A stretch of DNA of 64,000 bases from Cyanobacteria bacterium FACHB-DQ100 (GTDB taxonomy: Bacteria > Cyanobacteriota > Cyanobacteriia > Leptolyngbyales > Leptolyngbyaceae): positions 124,001 through 188,000 of the forward strand of contig JACJNW010000034.1 in NCBI GenBank assembly GCA_014695195.1, written 5' to 3'. The position numbers were made by a program, and so were the translations under genes. Positions 26,000 through 34,422 of the stretch are shown here, one piece after another (positions within the stretch are counted from its first letter, which is position 1; every line of letters begins with the position of its first letter). A model generated the notes under the pieces. It did no database searches, had not been told where the DNA came from, and saw only the letters and a program-made list of their open reading frames with translations.

Positions 26000-27059
26000 A
26001 GTTGTGGTCTACACTGATTCGGAAGGAATTGGTGGTGCGGAAATTAGCTTAGGTCATTTAGTTGCAACTACCTCGGCAGACGTAACTGTAGTCGGTGTTT
26101 CTGAGACAGTGGTGAATGCAATTGCCCATGATCGTCCTAAATTTATTCTGCCTAAAACACTTTTCTCGCATTGGTTAACCTTCGCTCGATTGCAGCCCGA
26201 TATCATTCACATCAATTGCTGTACACCCTGGGCTTGCGCGATCGGTCTAACAGCCGCATTGATGATTCCAAATACCAGAGCGGTTCGAGTGGATCAATTA
26301 CCTCTCAGGACGACTGATGCGATCGAGCTTTGGCGCACTCGATTTCTATCCTTGCGGCTTGATGCTCATGTTGCCGTAGGAAAGAAGAGCGCTCAACGCA
26401 TGGAGGACTTTTACGCGCTCGGCCGCAATTCAGTAATCTCGATTCCGAATGGTGTACCGGATTTAGGAGAAGCTCAATTAGTCACAGCAGACACCATGAC
26501 CGTCGGAAGCATCGGGCGATTAGATGCAATGAAAGCGCATGAAATTTTATTGAAAGCGATCGCTCAAACTGAGAACATCAATGCGGTGATTTTAGGTGAA
26601 GGGTCAGAGCGATCGAACTTAGAACAACTGGCAATTGATCTAGGTATTCAAGAGCGAGTTCAGCTTTTAGGGTGGGTGGACAATCCGCGATCGTATCTAT
26701 CAAAATTCGATGTAGTGGCAATGCCTTCTCGCTCAGAAGGCTTTCCTTTAGCAATGGTCGAAGCCATGTTAGCGGCTCGTCCGGTGATTGCTACACGAGT
26801 TGGAAGTATGCCCGAAGCGGTGATTGATGGTGTAACGGGATGGTTGATCGAAAAGAACGCTGTGGATGGATTGGTAAAAGCTTTAATGCGATCGCGAGAT
26901 GATGTTCCTCTACGTCTGCAAATGGGGCAACAAGCCAGACAAATGGCACTATCGAATTACACGGTTGAAGCAATGACCAAACAATATGAGCAACTTTGGC
27001 AGGAATTGAGAGGGAAGGCACGATCGCCTAGATTTCGGGTTTCTCGCCCGAAGGATTAA
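25992..27059 (+). CDS. Glycosyltransferase family 4 (second of a pair)
   Basis: About 355 residues from the ATG at 25992 (MLKVVVYTDSEGIGGAEISL), which overlaps the upstream stop. The N-terminal GGAE loop, HINCCTPWACAIG, the central SIPNGVPD and VGSIGRLDAMKAHEILLKA, and the C-terminal MPSRSEGFPLAMVEAMLAA with E-x7-E are standard GT4 features. Probably works in the same pathway as the upstream enzyme. Confidence 0.9.
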   Translation: MLKVVVYTDSEGIGGAEISLGHLVATTSADVTVVGVSETVVNAIAHDRPKFILPKTLFSHWLTFARLQPDIIHINCCTPWACAIGLTAALMIPNTRAVRVDQLPLRTTDAIELWRTRFLSLRLDAHVAVGKKSAQRMEDFYALGRNSVISIPNGVPDLGEAQLVTADTMTVGSIGRLDAMKAHEILLKAIAQTENINAVILGEGSERSNLEQLAIDLGIQERVQLLGWVDNPRSYLSKFDVVAMPSRSEGFPLAMVEAMLAARPVIATRVGSMPEAVIDGVTGWLIEKNAVDGLVKALMRSRDDVPLRLQMGQQARQMALSNYTVEAMTKQYEQLWQELRGKARSPRFRVSRPKD

Positions 27060-27377
27060 CGTCAGTTCGATGAGTTTTTTCGCTTCGATTTGAGCCGCTC
27101 TGCCCCCTAAATCCCCCATTTTGGGGGACTTAGAGAATCGCGATTCCCCAAATTTAAGCGCCTTCTAAGCTTCAAAGTCCCCCACTCGTGGAGGATTTAG
27201 GGGGCTACCCGCAGATCCAAACGCGGCCAAGACTTGTATCGAACTGACGTTAATTTACAAATTAATAGAGAATCGAGAATTAATGCTCAAAATCGAATCG
27301 TGAACGGAATTGCAACAGTCACAAAACAAGATAGAACATCACTAGCTAATAGATGAATGAATTGGAGGGACGGGGAA
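27060..27377. other. Intergenic DNA with a dispersed inverted repeat
   Basis: Downstream of the glycosyltransferase pair. It carries the inverted repeat at 27102-27205, which could terminate the upstream transcript. Nothing else recognisable apart from the following small open frame. Confidence 0.5.
27102..27205. repeat. Inverted pair of GC-rich dispersed repeats
   Basis: The left copy at 27102-27131 starts GCCCCCTAAATCCCCCATTT and ends GGGGGACTT; the right copy at 27173-27205 is its near reverse complement (ends GGATTTAGGGGGC). Each copy can itself fold, and together they form a stem of about 30 bases with a 41-base loop. A related single copy is at 12936-12967. Confidence 0.85.
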
Positions 27378-27536
27378 ATGTTTCATCTATTATTCAAGTT
27401 CTTTGGAGTTCACCACTCATCCGCAGAATTGGAAAACTTCAGACCAGCGAATCCTTTGTTTGCTCCAAGGCGCTTTGAAGGGCAAGCGATCGTGAACGAA
27501 GTACTAATCCCCAATCGGCAGGGGTCGGATCGGTAA
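27378..27536 (+). CDS. Small open frame with ribosome-binding site, 52 codons
   Basis: The ATG at 27378 is preceded by GGAGG about 9 bases upstream. The product starts MFHLLFKFFGVHHSSAELEN and ends GQAIVNEVLIPNRQGSDR. The FEGQAIVNEVLIP part faintly recalls the start of an NfeD-like OB-fold, so it could be a truncated remnant. Alternatively it is a genuine small protein. It lies 91 bases before the convergent end of the lycopene-cyclase-like gene. Support is limited to the ribosome-binding site and codon use. Confidence 0.35.
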   Translation: MFHLLFKFFGVHHSSAELENFRPANPLFAPRRFEGQAIVNEVLIPNRQGSDR

Positions 27537-27627
27537 CACCTTGATCATCGCACCGTTGAACTTTGTGCCAGTTACTTAAGCAGAGAGTGAGAAGATCCAG
27601 CATCTCCCCACTCTAGAAGCTGTTTAG

Positions 27628-29718
27628 TTAGCTAACCTGACGATTTCCGGCTTCTGGTTCTCGGCTCTCTAAGCGCGATCGCGGATTGATGCCGATCGCA
27701 GTTCTCGGTCTCGATAGCTTAAATCTCGGCATCAAGTCGGGTTTACCCATACCGTAGGTGAGCGCATAGCTTTGCGATAATCCCCACAGCCACAAAGCCG
27801 GAAATCTTGGCTCTAACCAGGGTTGAATCTGAAACAGCAATTTCGGAAACCAGCCGCTCAAAATCCAGCTAATCAAAGCATTTACCCCGAAGCTAAGATA
27901 GCTTCTTGTCCAGCGTAATAAGTCTTTTGCGCCTGCCATTTGCCAGATCCAGAGCAAGAGAGATGGATTCTTCCAACCCGCAACGATCGCCATCCTGTTG
28001 AATCTTGTCCAGGTGACGCGATCTTTGATGAACGCATCTGCGATCGCAGGCGGCTGCGTCGCCAACACATCAAAGAATGTATTCAACATCGAGTTGACTT
28101 GCTGCGGTGGCAAGGATTTTCCGGTCGGAACCATCATGCCCCTAGAAAACATCCAGGTGACAGAGATATTGCTTTGATAGGCTCGAATTGCATTCAGATA
28201 TTGTTTCGTTAACAAATCATGCTTGAGTGCTGTATCGAGCAACTGAGTCAAGCGGGAAAGATTTCGCACCAGTGAGCCGAATCCGGTAAACACTAGCGGC
28301 GATTGCAAGGAGGCAGCATCACCGATCGCAATGAGCCGATCGAATGCCACCGTCCGATCGCGGCTACTGGTGCTGAAATGTCCAGGAATATAGCCGAAGG
28401 TTGCTTTCTTCCAGACCAGCTTATCCATGTCGCAACGTCGATATTCTGGCAAAATCGTGAAAAAGTCCTCATACATTTCCAACAGTGATCCAGGGTTTTC
28501 GGGATGCACTTGATGATAGTGAAATAGATAAAACGTCAGTTCTTTACCTTCGGCTGGGAACAGTTCCCAAATCAATTGCCGTCCGCGTGAAATGTCGCCG
28601 TGACTGTTCAACACATCGCCATAGTGACTATCCCACACTGCTGGATCAAAGCCGTCTGAAATCACTGCGCCAACGGTTGGACAGACACTATCAAACGCCC
28701 GTCCACCGTTTAATTGCCACGCGATCGGCGAAGCCGTTCCCATGGCATCGACTAACAATCGTCCGGTGATTTGTCTGTCGCTTTGGGTTGGAAGATGCGT
28801 TGCATAAATAGTCACTTGATTGCGGCTGATGTCAGCGCGTTGAAATTCAGTTTCATCCCAAATCTCGCCGCCTGCTTCGCGGAGTTTATCGCCGCAGAGT
28901 TTGAGGAATTTCTCAGCATCGATCGCAACGTTTAGAACCGTAGGCGTGTGCAGAATTTTTGCCTTCGCTTGCGGTGGATTATTCGCATCGAAGAACTTGT
29001 GAAACCCATCGACGTACTCATTGGCAATCACGCGATCGAACTCGGCTGCGGTAAACAATCCCAGATCAATCAAACTCTGGAACTCACCGCGCGAAATATT
29101 CCATTCCCGGTTCATCCGTCCAAAGGGCATCCGCTCAAGCAGCAACACGCGATAGCCTAGTCTCGCCATTACTGCCGCATGAACAATTCCCAATGCCCCG
29201 CCAACATAGACCAGATCAAACGCAGGCTTTGCAGGCGAGATATTGCCATCATCGGTCACAAACACAACTTGCTTAGGAGTCTGCGGTGCTCGGACTCCCT
29301 CACGCCAGCGCTGTTCCCACCAGTAAACTCGATTGAGATCATATTCCCCGTTCGGAATTTTCTTAAAGAACTCTACGGTTTTGGGATAGTACGGTGCTAA
29401 TGCCTCAAAAATGGAGTGTTGCGATAGATCAAGGTTTGGCGGTTCCGGGTAAAGGTTTGGAAACTGTGTTCTAATCGCGCTGACAAAGTGATGAATAATT
29501 TGTTTTTCTTGGACGATCGTGCCTGTACGAAAGACTTTAAGATAAGTCGATCGCTGAAGCGACCAGACAAAAATTGAAAGCTCACCGCCCAAAGTTAGCC
29601 GAATTCCGGCAGGAGTTTGTGTTTTTTCGCCGCGATCGGGGTGATAATCCGTGTGTAGCCACTGAATCACAGCATTGGTATCAGGGGTAGGAACTTCGAG
29701 ATAAAGAATTTCTTTCAT
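27628..29718 (-). CDS. CruA/CruP-family lycopene cyclase-like flavoprotein
   Basis: The 696-residue protein has an N-terminal extension of about 165 residues, then an FAD Rossmann motif DLVYVGGALGIVHAAVMARL with a downstream acidic LLLER, and the family signature PFGRMNREWNISRGEF. Later segments VDAMGTASPIAWQL and AIGDAASLQSPLVFTGFGSL are the flavoprotein FAD-binding end. CruA and CruP are cyanobacterial lycopene cyclases or related carotenoid enzymes; CruP is also linked to protection from oxidative stress. I cannot decide between CruA and CruP by eye. The last 20 residues (ending GNRQVS) look unrelated to the fold. Confidence 0.82.
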   Translation of the reverse strand: MKEILYLEVPTPDTNAVIQWLHTDYHPDRGEKTQTPAGIRLTLGGELSIFVWSLQRSTYLKVFRTGTIVQEKQIIHHFVSAIRTQFPNLYPEPPNLDLSQHSIFEALAPYYPKTVEFFKKIPNGEYDLNRVYWWEQRWREGVRAPQTPKQVVFVTDDGNISPAKPAFDLVYVGGALGIVHAAVMARLGYRVLLLERMPFGRMNREWNISRGEFQSLIDLGLFTAAEFDRVIANEYVDGFHKFFDANNPPQAKAKILHTPTVLNVAIDAEKFLKLCGDKLREAGGEIWDETEFQRADISRNQVTIYATHLPTQSDRQITGRLLVDAMGTASPIAWQLNGGRAFDSVCPTVGAVISDGFDPAVWDSHYGDVLNSHGDISRGRQLIWELFPAEGKELTFYLFHYHQVHPENPGSLLEMYEDFFTILPEYRRCDMDKLVWKKATFGYIPGHFSTSSRDRTVAFDRLIAIGDAASLQSPLVFTGFGSLVRNLSRLTQLLDTALKHDLLTKQYLNAIRAYQSNISVTWMFSRGMMVPTGKSLPPQQVNSMLNTFFDVLATQPPAIADAFIKDRVTWTRFNRMAIVAGWKNPSLLLWIWQMAGAKDLLRWTRSYLSFGVNALISWILSGWFPKLLFQIQPWLEPRFPALWLWGLSQSYALTYGMGKPDLMPRFKLSRPRTAIGINPRSRLESREPEAGNRQVS

Positions 29719-29853
29719 GAGTGGGTTCTAAACTCCGAAATAAGAACGAAAGCGGATTGAAAAATTGAGGGAAAACAAGCTACTCCTGATACCAACTTCA
29801 GAAACTTCACATCTCATTATTCATGATTGAAGCCGCCAGATTGGATCTGCCCA

Positions 29854-30015
29854 ATGAATTATCCTAGTCCGCGCCCCGTCTCCAGATCTATCCCACCATT
29901 AGCAGAAGTGATGGAAGATGATACGCTGCTAGAAGTTGAGCAGCGCTATTGGTGGCGTGAAAAGGTGGCGCAGGCATGGGAAGTCACACAGGATGAAGCA
30001 GGTTCTAGGAATTGA
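29854..30015 (+). CDS. Small protein, 53 codons, overlapping the ROK kinase start
   Basis: The frame starts MNYPSPRPVSRSIPPLAEVM and contains LLEVEQRYWWREKVAQAWEV. It has balanced, amphipathic composition typical of a real short protein, and its end overlaps the kinase start by 23 bases, which would allow coupled translation. No clear ribosome-binding site precedes it. I do not recognise the family. Confidence 0.45.
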   Translation: MNYPSPRPVSRSIPPLAEVMEDDTLLEVEQRYWWREKVAQAWEVTQDEAGSRN

Positions 30016-30901
30016 TCTCGGTGGAACGGCGATTAAGCTAGGGCAGTTTGAGAGCGATGGCACCTGTCTGCGATCGTGTTCGATTCCGACTCCGCAGCCT
30101 GCAATTCCCGAAGCCGTTCTCGCTGCGATCGTTGAGGCAATTGAGCAACTTGATCCGAATCGAGAGGCTTTGGCGATCGGGGTTGGAATGCCAGGGCCGA
30201 CCGATGCAGCGGGACGCATTGCGCGAATTGCGATTAATCTACCGGATTGGGTCGATGTGCCGCTAGCGGATTGGTTAGAAGCGAAAACCGGACGACCCAC
30301 GATCGCCGCGAACGATGCCAATTGTGCCGGATTGGGAGAGGCTTGGTTAGGAGCGGGGCGATCGTTTCGCAATTTCATTTTGCTGACGCTGGGAACGGGA
30401 GTTGGCGGGGCGATTATGCTCAATGGTGAACTATTTATCGGGCACAACGGTGCAGCCGGTGAACTAGGGCTGATTAGTCTCGATGCGAATGGGACGCTCT
30501 GCAATAGCGGTAATCGTGGATCGCTAGAGCAGCATCTCTCGATCGGGGCAATTCGCCGACGCACCGGAAACGCACCGGACGAGTTAGGGCAATTGGCACG
30601 ATCGGGCGATCCGGAAGCGCTCTCGTTTTGGCGATCGTATGGGCGCGATTTGGGCGTTGGATTGACGAGCTTAGTGTATGTGCTGACACCGGAAGCGATC
30701 GTCATCGGGGGCGGTGTGAGCGCGAGTGCGGAGTTTTTCTTACCGAGTGCGATCGCTGAAATTGAACAGCGAGTCATGCCTACTTCGCGGGAAGGATTAC
30801 GAATTTTGAGAGCAGAATTGGGAAATCGAGCAGGAATGCTTGGAGCCGCGAAACTAGCGATCGACCGATATTGCACCGAGGAATTAAGAGCAACCCGCTA
30901 G
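29993..30901 (+). CDS. ROK-family sugar kinase (glucokinase-like)
   Basis: About 302 residues from the ATG at 29993 (MKQVLGIDLGGTAIKLGQFE). The phosphate-1 loop GIDLGGT, the VGMPGPTD segment, NDANCAGLGEAWLGAG with the catalytic Asp, GTGVGGAI and the EXGH-like IGHNGAAGELG are all present. The ROK zinc motif CxCGxxGCxE is degraded to CNSGNRGSLE: two of three cysteines are serine. It most likely phosphorylates glucose or a related sugar with ATP. Confidence 0.9.
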   Translation: MKQVLGIDLGGTAIKLGQFESDGTCLRSCSIPTPQPAIPEAVLAAIVEAIEQLDPNREALAIGVGMPGPTDAAGRIARIAINLPDWVDVPLADWLEAKTGRPTIAANDANCAGLGEAWLGAGRSFRNFILLTLGTGVGGAIMLNGELFIGHNGAAGELGLISLDANGTLCNSGNRGSLEQHLSIGAIRRRTGNAPDELGQLARSGDPEALSFWRSYGRDLGVGLTSLVYVLTPEAIVIGGGVSASAEFFLPSAIAEIEQRVMPTSREGLRILRAELGNRAGMLGAAKLAIDRYCTEELRATR

Positions 30902-30980
30902 GGTTTGCTCTTCGCCTTTTAGAGCCGTTTGGGGCTTTCAGCAGCAAGATTGGTGCGTCAACTGAGACAAATTGCGTTAA

Positions 30981-31190
30981 AAACAGGAATGTTGCTGTTT
31001 GACGTGGGAACAGTCTTGCTCAAAGTAGGAATGTTTCGCTTCTGAACACGAATGTTGCTGCTTGACGTGGGAATAGTCTTGCTCAAAGTAGGAGTGTTTC
31101 GCTTCTGAACAGGAATGTTGCTGTTTGACGTGGGAACAGTCTTGCTCAAAGTAGGAATGTTGCTGTTTTGAGTGGAAATGTTCCGATTAA
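30981..31190. repeat. Tandem repeat tract with 63-bp period and 21-bp subunits
   Basis: The block GAATGTTGCTGTTTGACG recurs at 30987, 31050 and 31113 (63-base spacing) and again in part at 31155. Each 63-base unit is three related 21-base subunits. The minus strand is open through the whole tract (83 codons, 31209-30958) and reads as a heptad series such as NSNIPTL, SKTVPTS, NSNIPVQ, KRNTPTL. All plus-strand frames contain stops. It may be a minisatellite rather than a gene. Confidence 0.9.
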
Positions 31191-31238
31191 AGATAGCAGT
31201 GACGATCAAAAAGCAGCGATCGCCTCGGCATAGCAGGC

Positions 31239-31430
31239 ATGAAAGAAGTCACCGAAGCCTATAACGACTACGCAATTCCGATACAAACACGCACGATCGA
31301 AGCCCAAAAACTCGAACACCAACTTTCAGATCTGATCAATCAAGCTTACGGACTCACCCCTGAAGAGATTGATTTGATGTGGAAAACCGCGCCGCCTCGA
31401 ATGCCGATTGCTAATCCACTTTTAGAATAG
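31239..31430 (+). pseudogene. Short protein resembling the C-terminus of an Eco57I-type methylase
   Basis: The 63-residue frame contains LEHQLSDLINQAYGLTPEEI followed by DLMWKTAPPRMPI. This tail is what I recall at the C-terminus of type IIG/Eco57I-like restriction-methylase proteins in cyanobacteria. No methylase domain lies upstream; a tandem repeat is there instead. It is probably a decayed remnant, though an independent small protein cannot be excluded. Confidence 0.5.
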
Positions 31431-31454
31431 AAGAACCTCGATCGCAAAACATCT

Positions 31455-31697
31455 ATGAATCCTCTCCTCGATCGCATTACCCAAACGCCCGGACAGTGCG
31501 GCGGTCGTCCCTGTATTCGCGGCATGAGAATCCGAGTCAGCGACATTCTAGAAATGCTTGCCGAGAATGTCAGCAGCACAGAAATTTTAGAAGACTTCCC
31601 CGATCTAGAACCTGAGGACATCCAAGCTTGTCTGCTCTTTGCCGCGCCGCAATTGACTTTTTCAACCGCTAGGATAGAATCTGACCTTCACTTTTGA
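31455..31697 (+). CDS. DUF433 (VapB-like) antitoxin-type protein
   Basis: The 80-residue protein shows the DUF433 layout: DRITQTPGQCGGRPCIRGMR, then IRVSDILEMLAENVSSTEIL, then EDFPDLEPEDIQACLLFAA. The family has a helix-turn-helix and usually pairs with a DUF5615 PIN-like toxin located just downstream. Here no such toxin follows; an aldo/keto reductase starts 12 bases later. It is either an orphan antitoxin or one that has lost its toxin. Confidence 0.88.
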   Translation: MNPLLDRITQTPGQCGGRPCIRGMRIRVSDILEMLAENVSSTEILEDFPDLEPEDIQACLLFAAPQLTFSTARIESDLHF

Positions 31698-31708
31698 CGC
31701 GATCGCTC

Positions 31709-32881
31709 ATGCTGTACCGACGTTTTGGACGCACTGAACTTCAGATGCCTGTATTTTCGTGCGGGGGAATGCGCTATCAATACAAATGGCAAGATGTCCC
31801 TCGCGATCAAGTTCCGTCAGACAATCAGGCAAACTTAGAAGCCACCATTCGACGAGCCTTCGCGTTAGGAATTCATCACATCGAAACCGCACGCGGCTAT
31901 GGATCTTCGGAAATGCAGTTGGGTCAAATTTTGCCAAAACTCCCCCGCGAAAAGCTGATCTCCCAAACCAAAGTTGTGCCAATGGCAGATCCAAAGGCGT
32001 TTCGCAATACGTTTGAACGATCGCTCAAATACCTCAAACTGGATTACGTCGATCTCTTGGGACTGCATGGAATTAACAATGCAGAAACCTTAGAACAGGC
32101 ACTGCGCTGCCTAGAAGTCGTGCGAAAGCTACAAGACCAAGGAAAAGTCCGATCGGTGGGATTTTCCACGCACGGATCGACCGAGATTATTACCCAAGCG
32201 ATCGAAACCGACCAGTTCGATTACGTCAATTTGCACTGGTACTACATCAATCAGCAAAACTGGAGCGCGATCGAAGCCGCAACCCGTCACGATATGGGCG
32301 TTTTCATCATCAGCCCCTCCAACAAAGGCGGCAACCTCTACAATCCACCCCAGCGCTTGGTGGATCTCTGTGCGCCGCTTTCCCCGATTGTGTTTAACAA
32401 TCTCTTCTGTCTGAGCCATCCGCAAGTCCACACCCTCAGCATCGGAGCCGCAAAACCGAGCGATTTCGACGAACACCTGAAAACCTTAGACCTGCTCGAT
32501 CGTGCCGATGAACTCCTCCCCCCAATTCTTCAGCGACTAGAGCAAGCAGCAATCGATCGTCTCGGTGCCGATTGGGTAAAACGCTGGCAAACTGGATTAC
32601 CCACAGTTGACGAAACTCCCGGACGGCTGAATCTGCACACGATTTTATGGTTACGAAATTTAGCGATCGCTTACGATTTGGTCGATTACGCCAAAATGCG
32701 CTACAACCTTCTTGGTCAAGGCAGCCACTGGTTTCCGGGAGCGCGGGTGAATGAAATCGACATCGCAGCCCTGCGACCCTGCTTAGCTGCCAGTCCCTTT
32801 GCCGATCGCATCCCAGAATTACTGCACGAAACCCACCAACTGCTAGGCGGTGAAGCCGTCAAGCGATTATCCGAGCAATAA
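31709..32881 (+). CDS. Aldo/keto reductase
   Basis: About 390 residues from the ATG at 31709 (MLYRRFGRTELQMPVFSCGG). It is a TIM-barrel NAD(P)H-dependent oxidoreductase: GIHHIETARGYGSSEMQLG holds the catalytic Asp-equivalent/Tyr region, and VDLLGLHGIN the His. The C-terminal extension (about 100 residues) has none of the cysteines that bind Fe-S clusters in some relatives. The substrate is unknown. A TTG at 31694 is an upstream alternative start. Confidence 0.88.
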   Translation: MLYRRFGRTELQMPVFSCGGMRYQYKWQDVPRDQVPSDNQANLEATIRRAFALGIHHIETARGYGSSEMQLGQILPKLPREKLISQTKVVPMADPKAFRNTFERSLKYLKLDYVDLLGLHGINNAETLEQALRCLEVVRKLQDQGKVRSVGFSTHGSTEIITQAIETDQFDYVNLHWYYINQQNWSAIEAATRHDMGVFIISPSNKGGNLYNPPQRLVDLCAPLSPIVFNNLFCLSHPQVHTLSIGAAKPSDFDEHLKTLDLLDRADELLPPILQRLEQAAIDRLGADWVKRWQTGLPTVDETPGRLNLHTILWLRNLAIAYDLVDYAKMRYNLLGQGSHWFPGARVNEIDIAALRPCLAASPFADRIPELLHETHQLLGGEAVKRLSEQ

Positions 32882-32985
32882 CCATTGAAAAATTTCTTCT
32901 AAATTAAACGGCTCAAACTTTTTCCGGCGAGGTAAAGTAAGTAGATTCGTTTTATTGCCCTCAGTACAGACACTGAATTTTTCTT

Positions 32986-33525
32986 GTGATAGCCATCTAC
33001 CCCGGCAGCTTTGACCCGATTACCTACGGACATCTCGACATTATCAAGCGAGGTGCGCTATTGTTCGATCGCGTCATTGTTGCCGTGTTGCGAAATCCTA
33101 ACAAAACCCCGCTCTTTAGCGTTCAAGAGCGCCTCGATCAAATTAAGATCGCGGCTCACCACCTTCCCAACGTTGAAGTCGATAGTTTTGAAGGGTTAAC
33201 TGTGACTTACGCTCAAATGCGGGGAGCGACCGCCCTGATTCGAGGATTACGCGCTGTCTCAGATTTTGAGATGGAGTTGCAGATGGCACACACAAATAAG
33301 ACGCTATCGACTCAGATCGAGACCGTATTCCTTGCGACCTCGAACGAGCACAGCTTCCTCAGCAGCAGTGTGGTCAGAGAAATCGCCCGCTTTGGTGGAT
33401 CGATCGATCACCTGGTTCCTACCCACGTCGCCGAAGATATTTACCGATGTTACGCCAAGACCCACCCAGCATCACCCCAGACGGAGCCAACCCCAGCGAT
33501 CGTCGCCACGACGTTCAGCGAGTAG
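32986..33525 (+). CDS. coaD: Pantetheine-phosphate adenylyltransferase (CoaD)
   Basis: The 179-residue enzyme begins at a GTG (32986) with [19 protein letters not shown], the nucleotidyltransferase TxGH-type motif. [19 protein letters not shown] and the C-terminal [15 protein letters not shown] are CoaD-specific. It adenylates 4'-phosphopantetheine in coenzyme A synthesis. The tail (about 20 residues, ending VATTFSE) overlaps the next gene by 79 bases. Confidence 0.95.
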   Translation: MIAIYPGSFDPITYGHLDIIKRGALLFDRVIVAVLRNPNKTPLFSVQERLDQIKIAAHHLPNVEVDSFEGLTVTYAQMRGATALIRGLRAVSDFEMELQMAHTNKTLSTQIETVFLATSNEHSFLSSSVVREIARFGGSIDHLVPTHVAEDIYRCYAKTHPASPQTEPTPAIVATTFSE

Positions 33526-34133
33526 GCAGTCTCGATATTCAACGAGAACTGAATCGGCTAGAGGAAATGCTTCTCGATAGCCCCCGGATTCCCCTGTCTC
33601 GTCGGACGCTAATCGACGAGGAACAATTTCTCGATCAGTTAGATCTGGTGCGGTTGAGCTTACCAGAGGCGTTTCACGAAGCGGTGGAGATCGCGCAGCA
33701 CCGTGATGAGATTTTGGATCAGGCGGAGCAGTACGCTCAAGAGATTGTCGAAGAGGCAGAACGCCGCGCCGCTCTGATGTTGAATGAAACTGGAATTATT
33801 CAGCGAGCCGAGCAAGAAGCGCAGCAAATTCGCAGTGCGGTACAGCATGAGTGTGAAGCGGTGCAGCAGCAAACTCTGGCGCAAATCGAACAGATGCGAA
33901 GACAAGCGCAGCAGGATTTAGAGGAAATGCGACGCTTGGCGATCGAAGAAAGCGAAGATGTCCAAAATGGTGCAGACGAGTACGCCGATAAGGTCTTACG
34001 CGATATGGAAACGCAGATGAGCGAAATGCTGCGAATTGTGCGAAACGGTCGCGCTCAGTTGCACATCAACCAACCGCAGCCGCCATCGATTCCGAAGCCG
34101 AAGGGGAATGTGGGCGATCGTAAGGTGCAGTAA
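33447..34133 (+). CDS. Coiled-coil protein, DivIVA/ATP-synthase-b-like, downstream of coaD
   Basis: Up to 228 residues. Residues about 25-70 ([20 protein letters not shown], then [20 protein letters not shown]) are well ordered; residues about 80-200 form a long charged coiled coil ([20 protein letters not shown]). No membrane segment is present. Similar proteins follow coaD in many cyanobacteria; function is not established. The ATG at 33447 overlaps coaD by 79 bases, so a later start such as the ATG at 33567 is possible; however the conserved part begins before it. Confidence 0.7.
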   Translation: MLRQDPPSITPDGANPSDRRHDVQRVGSLDIQRELNRLEEMLLDSPRIPLSRRTLIDEEQFLDQLDLVRLSLPEAFHEAVEIAQHRDEILDQAEQYAQEIVEEAERRAALMLNETGIIQRAEQEAQQIRSAVQHECEAVQQQTLAQIEQMRRQAQQDLEEMRRLAIEESEDVQNGADEYADKVLRDMETQMSEMLRIVRNGRAQLHINQPQPPSIPKPKGNVGDRKVQ

Positions 34134-34370
34134 GCGATCGAGCCTGTTAGTCCGCTTCGGCGTGCGTTCCCACGTCGATGAAAACGATCTCTGCTTCTTT
34201 GGCTTCCTCGTTTCTTCAGGGCACGACGAAAGCCCTTACCAAAAAGCAGCGCTCTCATACCAAATTGACTGGGTATCATTCCTCGTCTCCAAACAGGTCG
34301 GAAAGGGCTTCGACGGATTCGATCACAGTTTGGAAAAACGGCTGGGTTCATGAGTTCGATCGCAATGATT

Positions 34371-34396
34371 CTCACCAAATTCTAGAATTTGGTGAG
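34371..34396. repeat. Perfect 26-base palindrome downstream of fabI
   Basis: The left half CTCACCAAATTCT is followed immediately by its reverse complement AGAATTTGGTGAG. In RNA it would form an 11-base-pair stem with a CTAG loop. It is 26 bases after the fabI stop, so it may act as a terminator or 3'-end stabiliser, but no T-run follows on the minus strand. Confidence 0.85.
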
Positions 34397-34422
34397 TGCA
34401 CTGATATTAATTCAGAGCTTGA

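Noticed and set aside
29929-30876. 315-codon open frame antisense to the ROK kinase
   Set aside because: It mirrors a well-supported kinase gene and its product is low-complexity Pro/Ser/Ala without a recognisable fold.
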